A stretch of 40,599 nucleotides of DNA from CAYLZW01 sp964388085 (lineage in GTDB: Bacteria; Myxococcota; UBA727; CAYLZW01), in the NCBI GenBank assembly GCA_964388085.1, contig CAYLZW010000017.1:1-40599 (forward strand). The letters run 5' to 3'. Each line of letters starts with the position of its first letter. The stretch's first letter is position 1. Below the pieces are notes generated by a model that was not told where the DNA came from, ran no database searches, and worked only from the letters and a program-made list of their open reading frames with translations. Below are positions 7,764 to 13,810 of the stretch, in pieces. The position numbers and the translations under genes are program-made.

Positions 7764-8467
7764 GACAGACCTCGAAGGGCGCTCCAGAGCGGGCTGACGC
7801 CGACGAGCAGATAGCCCACCGCCGCGTGCGAGAGCGTGACGCCGACGAGGCTGCGCTCTCGCTCGGCCTGAATGCCCCAGACGACGCCGGGCACGATCAT
7901 GACGAGCACGGTGACGAGGCCCCAGGGCAGGTGGCTGAGGGCGAAGGCCAGGGTAGAGAACGTCACGGCGGCGACGGCCACGCGCTGCCGTCGGCCGCCG
8001 AAGATCACCCGCGCGCCGGTCTGAAAGAGTCCACGGAACACGATCTCTTGCAGCGGCGTCGCCAGCAGCACATAGGCGACGGTCTGCGCGTCCAGGCGGA
8101 GCTCGGCGACGGGGAGGCTGGCGTCGATCCAGCCCGCGGCACGCCCGCCGAGGACGGCGATGATGCCCAGCGCCGTCAGGATCGCGCTCGAGAACAACGC
8201 GCCGCGAAGCGACGCGGGCGCGTTCTCGAGGGTCAAGCCATAGGCACGCGCGGGCAGCCCGGAGGCGACGAACACGCCGCCGGCGAGCAGTCCGGTGAGC
8301 GCGACGACCCCCCAATAGACGGTGTTGCTCTTGCCAATGGCGCCGACGGTGGCCGAGAGCAAGCCGGCGAACAAGAGCAGCACGAACAGCCACAGCTGCG
8401 CCAGTCGAAGGCGCTGCGTCGCGTCCGCCTCCCGCTCGCCGCGGGTGTCGGCCCCCGCGCCCGTCAT
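7760..8467 (-). CDS. CPBP-family (Abi/Rce1-like) intramembrane protease
   Basis: 235 residues with about six to seven hydrophobic segments. The family motif EExxxR appears as QEIVFR (residues 140-145, first Glu replaced by Gln) and the second motif FxxxH as FALSH (175-179); a third conserved His may be LSHAA (214). CPBP proteins are glutamate intramembrane proteases or act in prenyl-protein processing, bacteriocin immunity or protein anchoring. The Gln change may weaken or alter catalysis. It overlaps the btaB stop by ATGA (8464-8467) and the acyltransferase start by GTGA (7760-7763). A peptidase role in a lipid operon is unexplained; it may help assemble or regulate the lipid enzymes at the membrane. 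Confidence 0.85.
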   Translation of the reverse strand: MTGAGADTRGEREADATQRLRLAQLWLFVLLLFAGLLSATVGAIGKSNTVYWGVVALTGLLAGGVFVASGLPARAYGLTLENAPASLRGALFSSAILTALGIIAVLGGRAAGWIDASLPVAELRLDAQTVAYVLLATPLQEIVFRGLFQTGARVIFGGRRQRVAVAAVTFSTLAFALSHLPWGLVTVLVMIVPGVVWGIQAERERSLVGVTLSHAAVGYLLVGVSPLWSALRGLS

Positions 8468-9090
8468 GGCATGGGCCCCATTCTCGCGGTCACGAAATAG
8501 CGGCCCGGGCCCCAGCGCAGCTCGGCTCCATGTCTGCGCAGCAGCGCGGCGTCGAGGGGCTCGACGTGAAATGAGCGCAGGAAGCGCTCGAGCGGCCCGG
8601 CCAGCAGGGGCACGCCCTTCAGATCGCCGAAATCGACCACGACCACCTGGCCGCCCGCCGCCAAGGATCCGCGCGCGTTCGCGAGCGCGCTGTCCGCGTC
8701 CTGCACCATCGACAAGCAATAGGAGAATAGCACTCGCTCGGGCGGCGAGCCGAGGAGAGCCGTGTAGTCGCAGTCCTCGGCGAACCCTTGGCGCAAGGTG
8801 GCCCACGGACAACGTGCCTGCGCGATCTCGAGCATCGCGTCGGAGGCGTCGATCCCGCCGTAGCGCGCCGCTGGACGCCGCCGCTGCAGCTTGCGCAGGT
8901 TTCGGCCGGTGCCCGGGCCCACCTCGATGAGGCTGTCCCAGCGCTCGCCCAGCAGAGAGTTGAGCACGGTGTCGCGCCCGAACAGATAGTACCGGCGCGT
9001 GACGTCGTAGACGCGGCGCACCGCGCCGTAGTAGCGATTGAGGAAATCGCGGTGCGCCTGCCGAGGGTCTTGGCTCGTCTGTCGGCTCAT
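8464..9090 (-). CDS. btaB: BtaB-like SAM-dependent N-methyltransferase (betaine lipid synthesis)
   Basis: 208 residues, the usual BtaB size. Near the N-terminus is VYDVTRRYYLFGRDTVL (28-44), a close match to the BtaB hallmark of tyrosines and GRD before the SAM site. SAM motif I is LIEVGPGTGRN (54-64), then the acidic end of strand 2 in GIDASDAM, and VLFSYCLSMVQD as motif IV. BtaB adds three methyl groups to diacylglyceryl-homoserine to give the betaine lipid DGTS. The gene lies in one overlapping operon with a btaA-like gene two cistrons upstream, which supports the call strongly. Its ATG overlaps the desaturase-like stop (9087-9090), and its stop overlaps the CPBP start. Confidence 0.88.
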   Translation of the reverse strand: MSRQTSQDPRQAHRDFLNRYYGAVRRVYDVTRRYYLFGRDTVLNSLLGERWDSLIEVGPGTGRNLRKLQRRRPAARYGGIDASDAMLEIAQARCPWATLRQGFAEDCDYTALLGSPPERVLFSYCLSMVQDADSALANARGSLAAGGQVVVVDFGDLKGVPLLAGPLERFLRSFHVEPLDAALLRRHGAELRWGPGRYFVTARMGPMP

Positions 9091-10508
9091 GCGGTGAGGC
9101 TCTCGAGGCGCGGGTTGAACCAGTCCTCCCGCAAGGGACGCTCACCCCGCATCGCGCGCGTCTCGAAGTTGTTGTCGACCTGGTAGTCACGGAGGCGCTC
9201 GACGAGCGCGCGGCGCACCGAAGGCAGCGCCGCGCTCGGGATCCCGCCGAGATCTCGTACGGAAAGCCGCGCGATGTGGGCGCGCACGCGGGTCGCCGCC
9301 GCGGAGGTCGGACACTCCGCGCCGCGAAAACCGTCGAAGACACGCTCGATGACGTCGTCGATCGTGCCGCGATGCCGCTCGACCAGCTCCCGGTACGTGA
9401 ACATCGCGCTGCGCTCTCTCGGACGCCAGAGAGAGAGTTGCTCGCGCTCCTGCTCCCCGCGGCGCCTTTCCTCCGCTCGAGCCTCCGCCTCGCGCGGAGG
9501 GAGCTCGCCGCGCGAGTGCTCGGGCAGGCGCGATGGCTGGTCAAAGATTCGCTGCAGCGTGGCGTGCGGCAGCGTGCGCAACCAGCAGCGAATGCGCCGC
9601 TCCACGACGACGTGCGTAAACAGGATCTCGAGCACGAAGACCGGGTCCTGCGCCGCCTGTCCCCGTCCGCTGCGTTGCGCGCCGTGGTAGCGGAGCTGCT
9701 CGAGGATGGAGGCCAGCATCCCCCAGAGCCGCCGGCCCGGGCGCGGTCCTCGGAGATAGCGGTCGGCGGCGCTCAGGATCGCCAGGTGCTTCACCTCGTC
9801 CCGAAAGACGTTGCGGAGCCAGCGGTGCAGCGGGCCCTCCGCGTGCGTGAGCAGCGCCGCGTAGATGGCGGCGGCGTTCCATTCGGTCGCCTGTCGGCTG
9901 TCCATGTGTCCGAGCGCATACGCGCGGGTGTCGAGCGGATCTTCCGCGCCGGACGGGTTCGTACGCAGCACGCTGCGCCCTGGCAGCAGCCGCTCGAGGA
10001 TCCGGTGCAAGGCATTGCCGTGACGGTGCTCCTCGGCGCACCACGCGCTATCGCACCAATCGAGGCCGCTCGCCTCCGCGTACGCGCGAGACTCCGGATC
10101 ACGTCCCATGAACCTGGCCAACGACGGCAGCAGATCGCGGAAGCCGAGGCCGCTCTGGTACGAATAGGCGACGATTGGGTCTTCGATCTCCATCGCCATT
10201 CGCGCCACCAGCGCAAACTGGCTGACCGGCATGCCAACGACCTGCTCGGCGTCGATCTCGCCGGGGCTCACGGGCAGCCACGGCCGCATTCGATAGTGCC
10301 TGCGCTCGGGCTGCTGGTGATAGCCGCAAAAGGCGGCCAGCTGGGCGTCGAGCACATCGGCGCCACATTCGCGCTGCAGGAATCCACGTGCACGCCGCAG
10401 CGTCGCCGGCAAGGCCGCCAGCTCCCGAAGCATACGCGCGAGCCACGGGAGCAGCGGCTCCGGCGGCGCGATGTCGTCGTCAGGACCGAGCGGGACCGGC
10501 TCGCTCAC
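9087..10508 (-). CDS. Diiron ferritin-like protein resembling soluble acyl-ACP desaturases
   Basis: 473 residues from a GTG that overlaps the btaA stop (GTGA, 10505-10508). Two helical metal-binding motifs are plain: WCAEEHRHGNALHRILE (156-172) and FRDEVKHLAIL (235-245). They match the EENRHG and DEKRHE helices of plant-type stearoyl-ACP desaturases, with probable iron ligands Glu160/His163 and Glu238/His241. A Glu about 30 residues before the second motif (Glu209, TEWNAAAIY) and one in AMEIEDP (107 or 109) could complete the six-ligand set. The region after 330 is rich in Glu and Arg and is not recognised. It would insert a double bond, or hydroxylate a chain on ACP or another carrier. Other ferritin-like oxygenases remain possible. 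Its place between btaA and btaB suggests it shapes the acyl chains of betaine lipids. Confidence 0.68.
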   Translation of the reverse strand: MSEPVPLGPDDDIAPPEPLLPWLARMLRELAALPATLRRARGFLQRECGADVLDAQLAAFCGYHQQPERRHYRMRPWLPVSPGEIDAEQVVGMPVSQFALVARMAMEIEDPIVAYSYQSGLGFRDLLPSLARFMGRDPESRAYAEASGLDWCDSAWCAEEHRHGNALHRILERLLPGRSVLRTNPSGAEDPLDTRAYALGHMDSRQATEWNAAAIYAALLTHAEGPLHRWLRNVFRDEVKHLAILSAADRYLRGPRPGRRLWGMLASILEQLRYHGAQRSGRGQAAQDPVFVLEILFTHVVVERRIRCWLRTLPHATLQRIFDQPSRLPEHSRGELPPREAEARAEERRRGEQEREQLSLWRPRERSAMFTYRELVERHRGTIDDVIERVFDGFRGAECPTSAAATRVRAHIARLSVRDLGGIPSAALPSVRRALVERLRDYQVDNNFETRAMRGERPLREDWFNPRLESLTA

Positions 10509-11782
10509 TTCACGATCTCGTAGCAGTTCACCCGGCGGTACAGGCGCGAGCGCTCCTCCGCGGAGGCGAGGCTCGAATGGGGCTCCACCAGCCGGAAGCG
10601 ATCCGCGCAGCCGAGCCCGTCGACGATGGTGCTGTCTTCGACGGTGCGGGCGATGACGCGCGCGCCCGGCTTGGCGGCGCGGTAGATCTCGCGAAAGAGC
10701 GCGACGCGGCTCTCGTCATCGATCCAGTCGGGCACGTCGCTGAGGCAGAAGTGACTCCAGGTCTCCTCCGCCGCGTCCGCGAGCCGGCGGAGGATCGTGT
10801 CGTGCCAATAGCGCACCTCCGTCCTGGAGCCGAGCGCGCGCTCGTGAAACGCCGGCCGCAGATAGAGCGGCAGACATTCGGGCTCATCGTGGTTGAAGCT
10901 GCCGGTGGCGATGTGCCAGCCGATCCAATTGCGCTCGATGTCCGTCTGCACCACGCGCGTGGCATAATCAATGACGCCGTCCACCACGTCGGTGGAGCCG
11001 ACCGCGCGCAGGTTACGCTCACGCTGCGTATAGTTGATGCCGGCGGCGAGGATCGACAGCGGCGAGCGGATGAGCGCGCCGAGGAGCGGCCGCTTCATGG
11101 TCTGTGAGAGCAGCGCGCGCATCTCAACGGCCCGCTCCTCTTTGGGCTTGTCATTCAAGCTGCGCAGCAGCTCGATGGTGACCGGCCAGAAGGGGCGCAC
11201 GATGTTCAGGTTCCGCGTGTAGAGCCCGTGCGCGTAGAAGTCGTCCTTGAACATGCGCCAGCCACGTCGCCAGAAGGCGGCCTGCTCGCTCGGCATATGA
11301 AGAGACAGCGCGCCGATGATGGCCTTCGCGCGCGGGTGGCGCCCGCGCCCGAGGAGCTGGTGCAGGTCGTCGTAGGAGTCGAGGTGGACGGCGGCGCTGA
11401 CCTTCAGCGCGGTCACCGCGAGGTGCTTCTGGTTGAAGTCGACGACGTCGATGGCGGCGGGCCTGTAGCCCATCATCGCGGCCACGCCGCAGCCGGCGCC
11501 GCCGATGGTGAGCACGCGATCGCCGGCGCCGAGGTCGAGGAACTCGAGGTCCCGCTCGTTGTCTTCGAAGAGGATCGTGTACACGAGGATGCGAGAGAAG
11601 AGCGACGCGAAGGCTCTGTCTCCGGCGGCGTAGAGCGCGCCGAGGCGCAGCGGGGAGGAGGACGCGGCCGTGCGTGACGACACGTCGCCCGAAGGCAGGG
11701 TCGCGGGCGGAGGAGCCGGCCGGCCTACGCGCGCCCTCGCTCGCGTCGGAGGCGGAGGAGGGTCGTCGAGCGTCGCTGCCAT
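10505..11782 (-). CDS. btaA: BtaA-like S-adenosylmethionine:diacylglycerol 3-amino-3-carboxypropyltransferase (DUF3419)
   Basis: 425 residues. The family moves the 3-amino-3-carboxypropyl group of SAM onto diacylglycerol, the first step of betaine-lipid (DGTS) synthesis. Evidence is the DUF3419-like order: a conserved start around LVYTILFEDNERDLEFLDL (66-84), SAM site VLTIGGAGCGVAAMM (90-104), DVVDFNQKHLAV (112-123), WRRGWRMFKDDFY, and a second SAM-fold half ending with CLSDVPDWIDD and an RVIAR strand. The N-terminal 40 residues are Pro/Ala-rich and poorly conserved. ATG 11782 has GGGGGA just upstream; an in-frame GTG at 11806 is an alternative. It heads a five-gene set joined by 4-base overlaps. 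About 215 bases of non-coding DNA upstream should hold the promoter; a weak pair on the minus strand (TCGACG, then TACGCT) is seen but not convincing. Confidence 0.88.
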   Translation of the reverse strand: MAATLDDPPPPPTRARARVGRPAPPPATLPSGDVSSRTAASSSPLRLGALYAAGDRAFASLFSRILVYTILFEDNERDLEFLDLGAGDRVLTIGGAGCGVAAMMGYRPAAIDVVDFNQKHLAVTALKVSAAVHLDSYDDLHQLLGRGRHPRAKAIIGALSLHMPSEQAAFWRRGWRMFKDDFYAHGLYTRNLNIVRPFWPVTIELLRSLNDKPKEERAVEMRALLSQTMKRPLLGALIRSPLSILAAGINYTQRERNLRAVGSTDVVDGVIDYATRVVQTDIERNWIGWHIATGSFNHDEPECLPLYLRPAFHERALGSRTEVRYWHDTILRRLADAAEETWSHFCLSDVPDWIDDESRVALFREIYRAAKPGARVIARTVEDSTIVDGLGCADRFRLVEPHSSLASAEERSRLYRRVNCYEIVK

Positions 11783-11997
11783 GGTTCCCCCGCTCGACGC
11801 TCCCACGGGTGCGCGTGCCTCGGGTTGCGGTTGGCCGGCGTGACGGTCGGGAGCCGCCGTGCGTCAGCGCGCGCAAGCGTACACGCTCTGCGCGCGGAGC
11901 GTCGACCCTGATGGCGTGAGGTGTACGCGAGTGCCCGAGCCGGCACCGGGAGAGGACCTGTTCGGCGCTCGTCGAACGGGCGCGTCGCGCGATCTCG

Positions 11998-12363
11998 CTA
12001 CAGCGTGATGACCTGATCCGGTGGGTTCCCGGAGAGGGCGGCGTACAGGTCGGGGAAGCAGCCGGCGCGGACGCCCGGCACGGTGCCCACCGGCTTGAAG
12101 TTGCACGGGGTCCCCTCGGCGAGGCCGCGCTCCTCGGCGCATTGGTCGCACATCATCAACAGAATATTCTGTTTCGCGGCGACCTTGGCGAGGCGCTCGC
12201 CGATCGGGTCCCCCGCGCGCAGCACATAGTTGTTGTCCTCGAAGAAGAACATTCCGACCACCTCGACGCCGTGTCGGCCCTCCTCGAGCTGCGGCAGGAT
12301 CATCTTGGCGAGCTTGTAGCTTACGGTGTGGCCGGTGGTGGCGAAGATATAGGCGACTTTCAC
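11998..12363 (-). CDS. DsrE-family sulfur-relay protein (SaoD-like)
   Basis: 121 residues. It starts at GTG 12363 with GAGGAG seven bases upstream. The sequence opens with a beta-strand MKVAYIFATTGHT and continues with KMILPQLEEG, VVGMFFFEDNNYVLR, a cysteine-bearing loop LLMMCDQCAEERGL and a second one VRAGCFPDLYAALSG. This layout matches DsrE-family small proteins that carry sulfur on cysteine; the FFFEDNNYVL and FPDLYAALSGNPPDQVITL pieces recall the SaoD subgroup, which I name from memory. No Dsr or Sao partner genes are beside it, so the sulfur donor and acceptor are unknown. It lies 215 bases upstream of btaA on the same strand, with no hairpin seen between, so read-through is possible but not shown. 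Confidence 0.75.
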   Translation of the reverse strand: MKVAYIFATTGHTVSYKLAKMILPQLEEGRHGVEVVGMFFFEDNNYVLRAGDPIGERLAKVAAKQNILLMMCDQCAEERGLAEGTPCNFKPVGTVPGVRAGCFPDLYAALSGNPPDQVITL

Positions 12364-12723
12364 GGTACTGCTCCTCGCGCCGTACAGGACGAAGCGAAAT
12401 CTCGTCCGGCGCGGCCCCTGCTACAGGCCAATCGGACGAACAGCAAGCGTGCTCGAAGGAGGTGACGCCGGCAGTGCAAGCGACGCAACGCGGGCTGTGC
12501 ACTCCGGCACAGGGCAGGCGACGGCGTCGACGCCGCGCAGGTCCTCGAGGCAGAGAGGGGAGGAGGGCACCCCGCCCGCTCGCAGTACGTCGCTCCGTGC
12601 GAGGTCCGGTCGGCAGCCTCGAACGGCACCAAGCCGCCAAGGACCACACTCGCTGTGTTCCTTGGCGGCTTGTTGGCTCGGCCGTAGGGCGTCTCACGCG
12701 ATTTGCTGCGAAATGTCGTGAGC
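12364..12723. other. Intergenic region between the DsrE-family gene and the glycine-rich protein gene
   Basis: No believable gene was found on either strand. It holds the hairpin at 12631-12671 that should end the glycine-rich protein transcript. The part nearer 12364 must hold the promoter of the DsrE-family gene, with only weak promoter-like bases visible. A perfect anti-16S match AAGGAGGTGA stands at 12456-12465 on the plus strand, but the frame after it looks non-coding. Confidence 0.6.
12631..12671 (-). terminator. Hairpin terminator after the glycine-rich protein gene
   Basis: A perfect 13-base inverted repeat AAGCCGCCAAGGA / TCCTTGGCGGCTT is separated by 15 bases that can form an inner ACAC/GTGT stem. 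It begins 53 bases after the stop at 12724. There is no long T run, so it may be a strong stem without a classic U tract. It could also act on transcripts from the other direction. Confidence 0.75.
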
Positions 12724-13629
12724 CTACTTGCTCTCCCCGCTGTCCTTGGCGCCGCTATCGCTGCCGCCGGTGTTACTTCCGCCGCTGCTGTTGCTCGCAC
12801 CTCCACCACCGCCGCCGGCGTTGCCGCCGCCGGTGCCGAAGTCCTGGAGGTTGCCGGTGCCGAAGTTGCCGGTGCCGAAGTTGCCGTAATTGCCGCGGCC
12901 GCCGTAGTAGCCGCCGCCGCCGTACATTCCGCCGCCGTACATTCCGCCGCCGTACATGCCGCCGTAGTTGCCGCCGCCGTAGATGCCGCCGCCGAAGCCG
13001 CCGCCGTAATCGTCAGCCCACGCCGTCCGGCCGACCTGAATGTAGCCGACGCTGAGGAACTGGCCCGGGTAGACGCCGGAGACGTCCTCGGGATGGGCGC
13101 GCAACGTCCGTCCGTTGATGGTGATGGCGCCGCGCTGGCGGTCGACGCGCTGCACGGTGCCGGTCAGCTCGCCGGCGAACGCGAAGTCGTTGCCGATGCC
13201 GCCGAAGCCGGCGCCGTAGCCTGCACCGGGCTCGAGCCAACGAGCGCCGTTGTAGTTCAGGAATGTCACCTGAGCGACGTCACCGGGGTTCAGCCCGACG
13301 AGGTCTTGCGGCCTCGCGTTGATGGCGAATCGTCCGCCGGCGGTGTTCATGACCAATTGTCCCGACTCGAAGTCGAGCGATTGGACGCTGCCGGCGACGG
13401 TGCCCATGTTGGCGGTGCCGCCGCCGTAGAAGCCCCCGCCGTAGCCGCCGATTCCGCCGCCGTAGTTGCCGAGTCCACCTCCATAGATGCCGCGGGAGCC
13501 GAGGCCACCTCCGTAGCCTCCGTAGATCTGCGCGGAGGCGGCCGAGGCCCCGAGCCCGAGCGACAGCGCTGCGGCTATCGCGAGCCCATAAAGCCCCCTC
13601 CGCCGCCGCCTGATTGGCGCGGTGGTCAT
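12724..13629 (-). CDS. Secreted glycine-rich protein with two small beta domains
   Basis: 301 residues; ATG 13629 has AGGAGG five bases upstream. A basic N-terminus and hydrophobic stretch ending ASAASAQ form a signal peptide (about residues 1-34). Then come glycine-rich stretches with Tyr (IYGGYGGG, GGGFYGGG), a short beta domain (GTVAGSVQSLDFESGQLVM), a Gly linker, and a second domain of the same plan (GELTGTVQRVDRQRGAITI); both end in a PGD or PGQ turn. After that follow repeated MYGGG units, GNFGT units and a Ser/Gly/Asp tail ending in Lys. The two domains look like tandem OB- or DUF5666-like folds. The function is unknown; Gly/Tyr-rich tails suggest a cell-surface or matrix protein. The glycine codons make this DNA look repetitive at the base level. 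Confidence 0.78.
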   Translation of the reverse strand: MTTAPIRRRRRGLYGLAIAAALSLGLGASAASAQIYGGYGGGLGSRGIYGGGLGNYGGGIGGYGGGFYGGGTANMGTVAGSVQSLDFESGQLVMNTAGGRFAINARPQDLVGLNPGDVAQVTFLNYNGARWLEPGAGYGAGFGGIGNDFAFAGELTGTVQRVDRQRGAITINGRTLRAHPEDVSGVYPGQFLSVGYIQVGRTAWADDYGGGFGGGIYGGGNYGGMYGGGMYGGGMYGGGGYYGGRGNYGNFGTGNFGTGNLQDFGTGGGNAGGGGGGASNSSGGSNTGGSDSGAKDSGESK

Positions 13630-13810
13630 GATGCCCTCCTGTTTGTCGAGGAGCCCCGCGCGCGCGGCACGCCGGTCGCGGGTGCCGTCCTCTTTGGTGT
13701 TCAAGGAGAACGTACCGACCGTCTCTCGCGCCAGCAGTCGGCTTGCTCGACGACGAACCCGATCCGCCCGTCGGATCAAGCCCTGGTGACGTCGAGCGAC
13801 CGGGCGTAGG

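Noticed and set aside
7764..8393. N-terminal extension of the acyltransferase frame up to 8393
   Set aside because: It is an Arg-rich off-frame reading of the CPBP gene. The overlapping GTG at 7763 fits the family start.
8500..9544. N-terminal extension of the CPBP frame up to 9544
   Set aside because: This upstream part is antiparallel-like Arg/Ser-rich sequence lying over btaB and the desaturase-like gene in another frame; the CPBP start at 8467 is set by the ATGA overlap and the membrane segments.
12456..12484. Perfect anti-16S sequence AAGGAGGTGA followed by a GTG on the plus strand
   Set aside because: The frame after it is Arg-rich, runs through the terminator hairpin and antisense to the glycine-rich gene, and matches nothing; probably chance.
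12880..13000. CCGCCGTA-rich direct repeats as a non-coding repeat element
   Set aside because: They are the Gly/Tyr/Met codons of the glycine-rich protein on the minus strand.
13761..13777. Small inverted repeat GATCCG-cccgt-CGGATC as a terminator of the coiled-coil gene
   Set aside because: Only six base pairs and no T run; too weak to call, though it lies in the right place.
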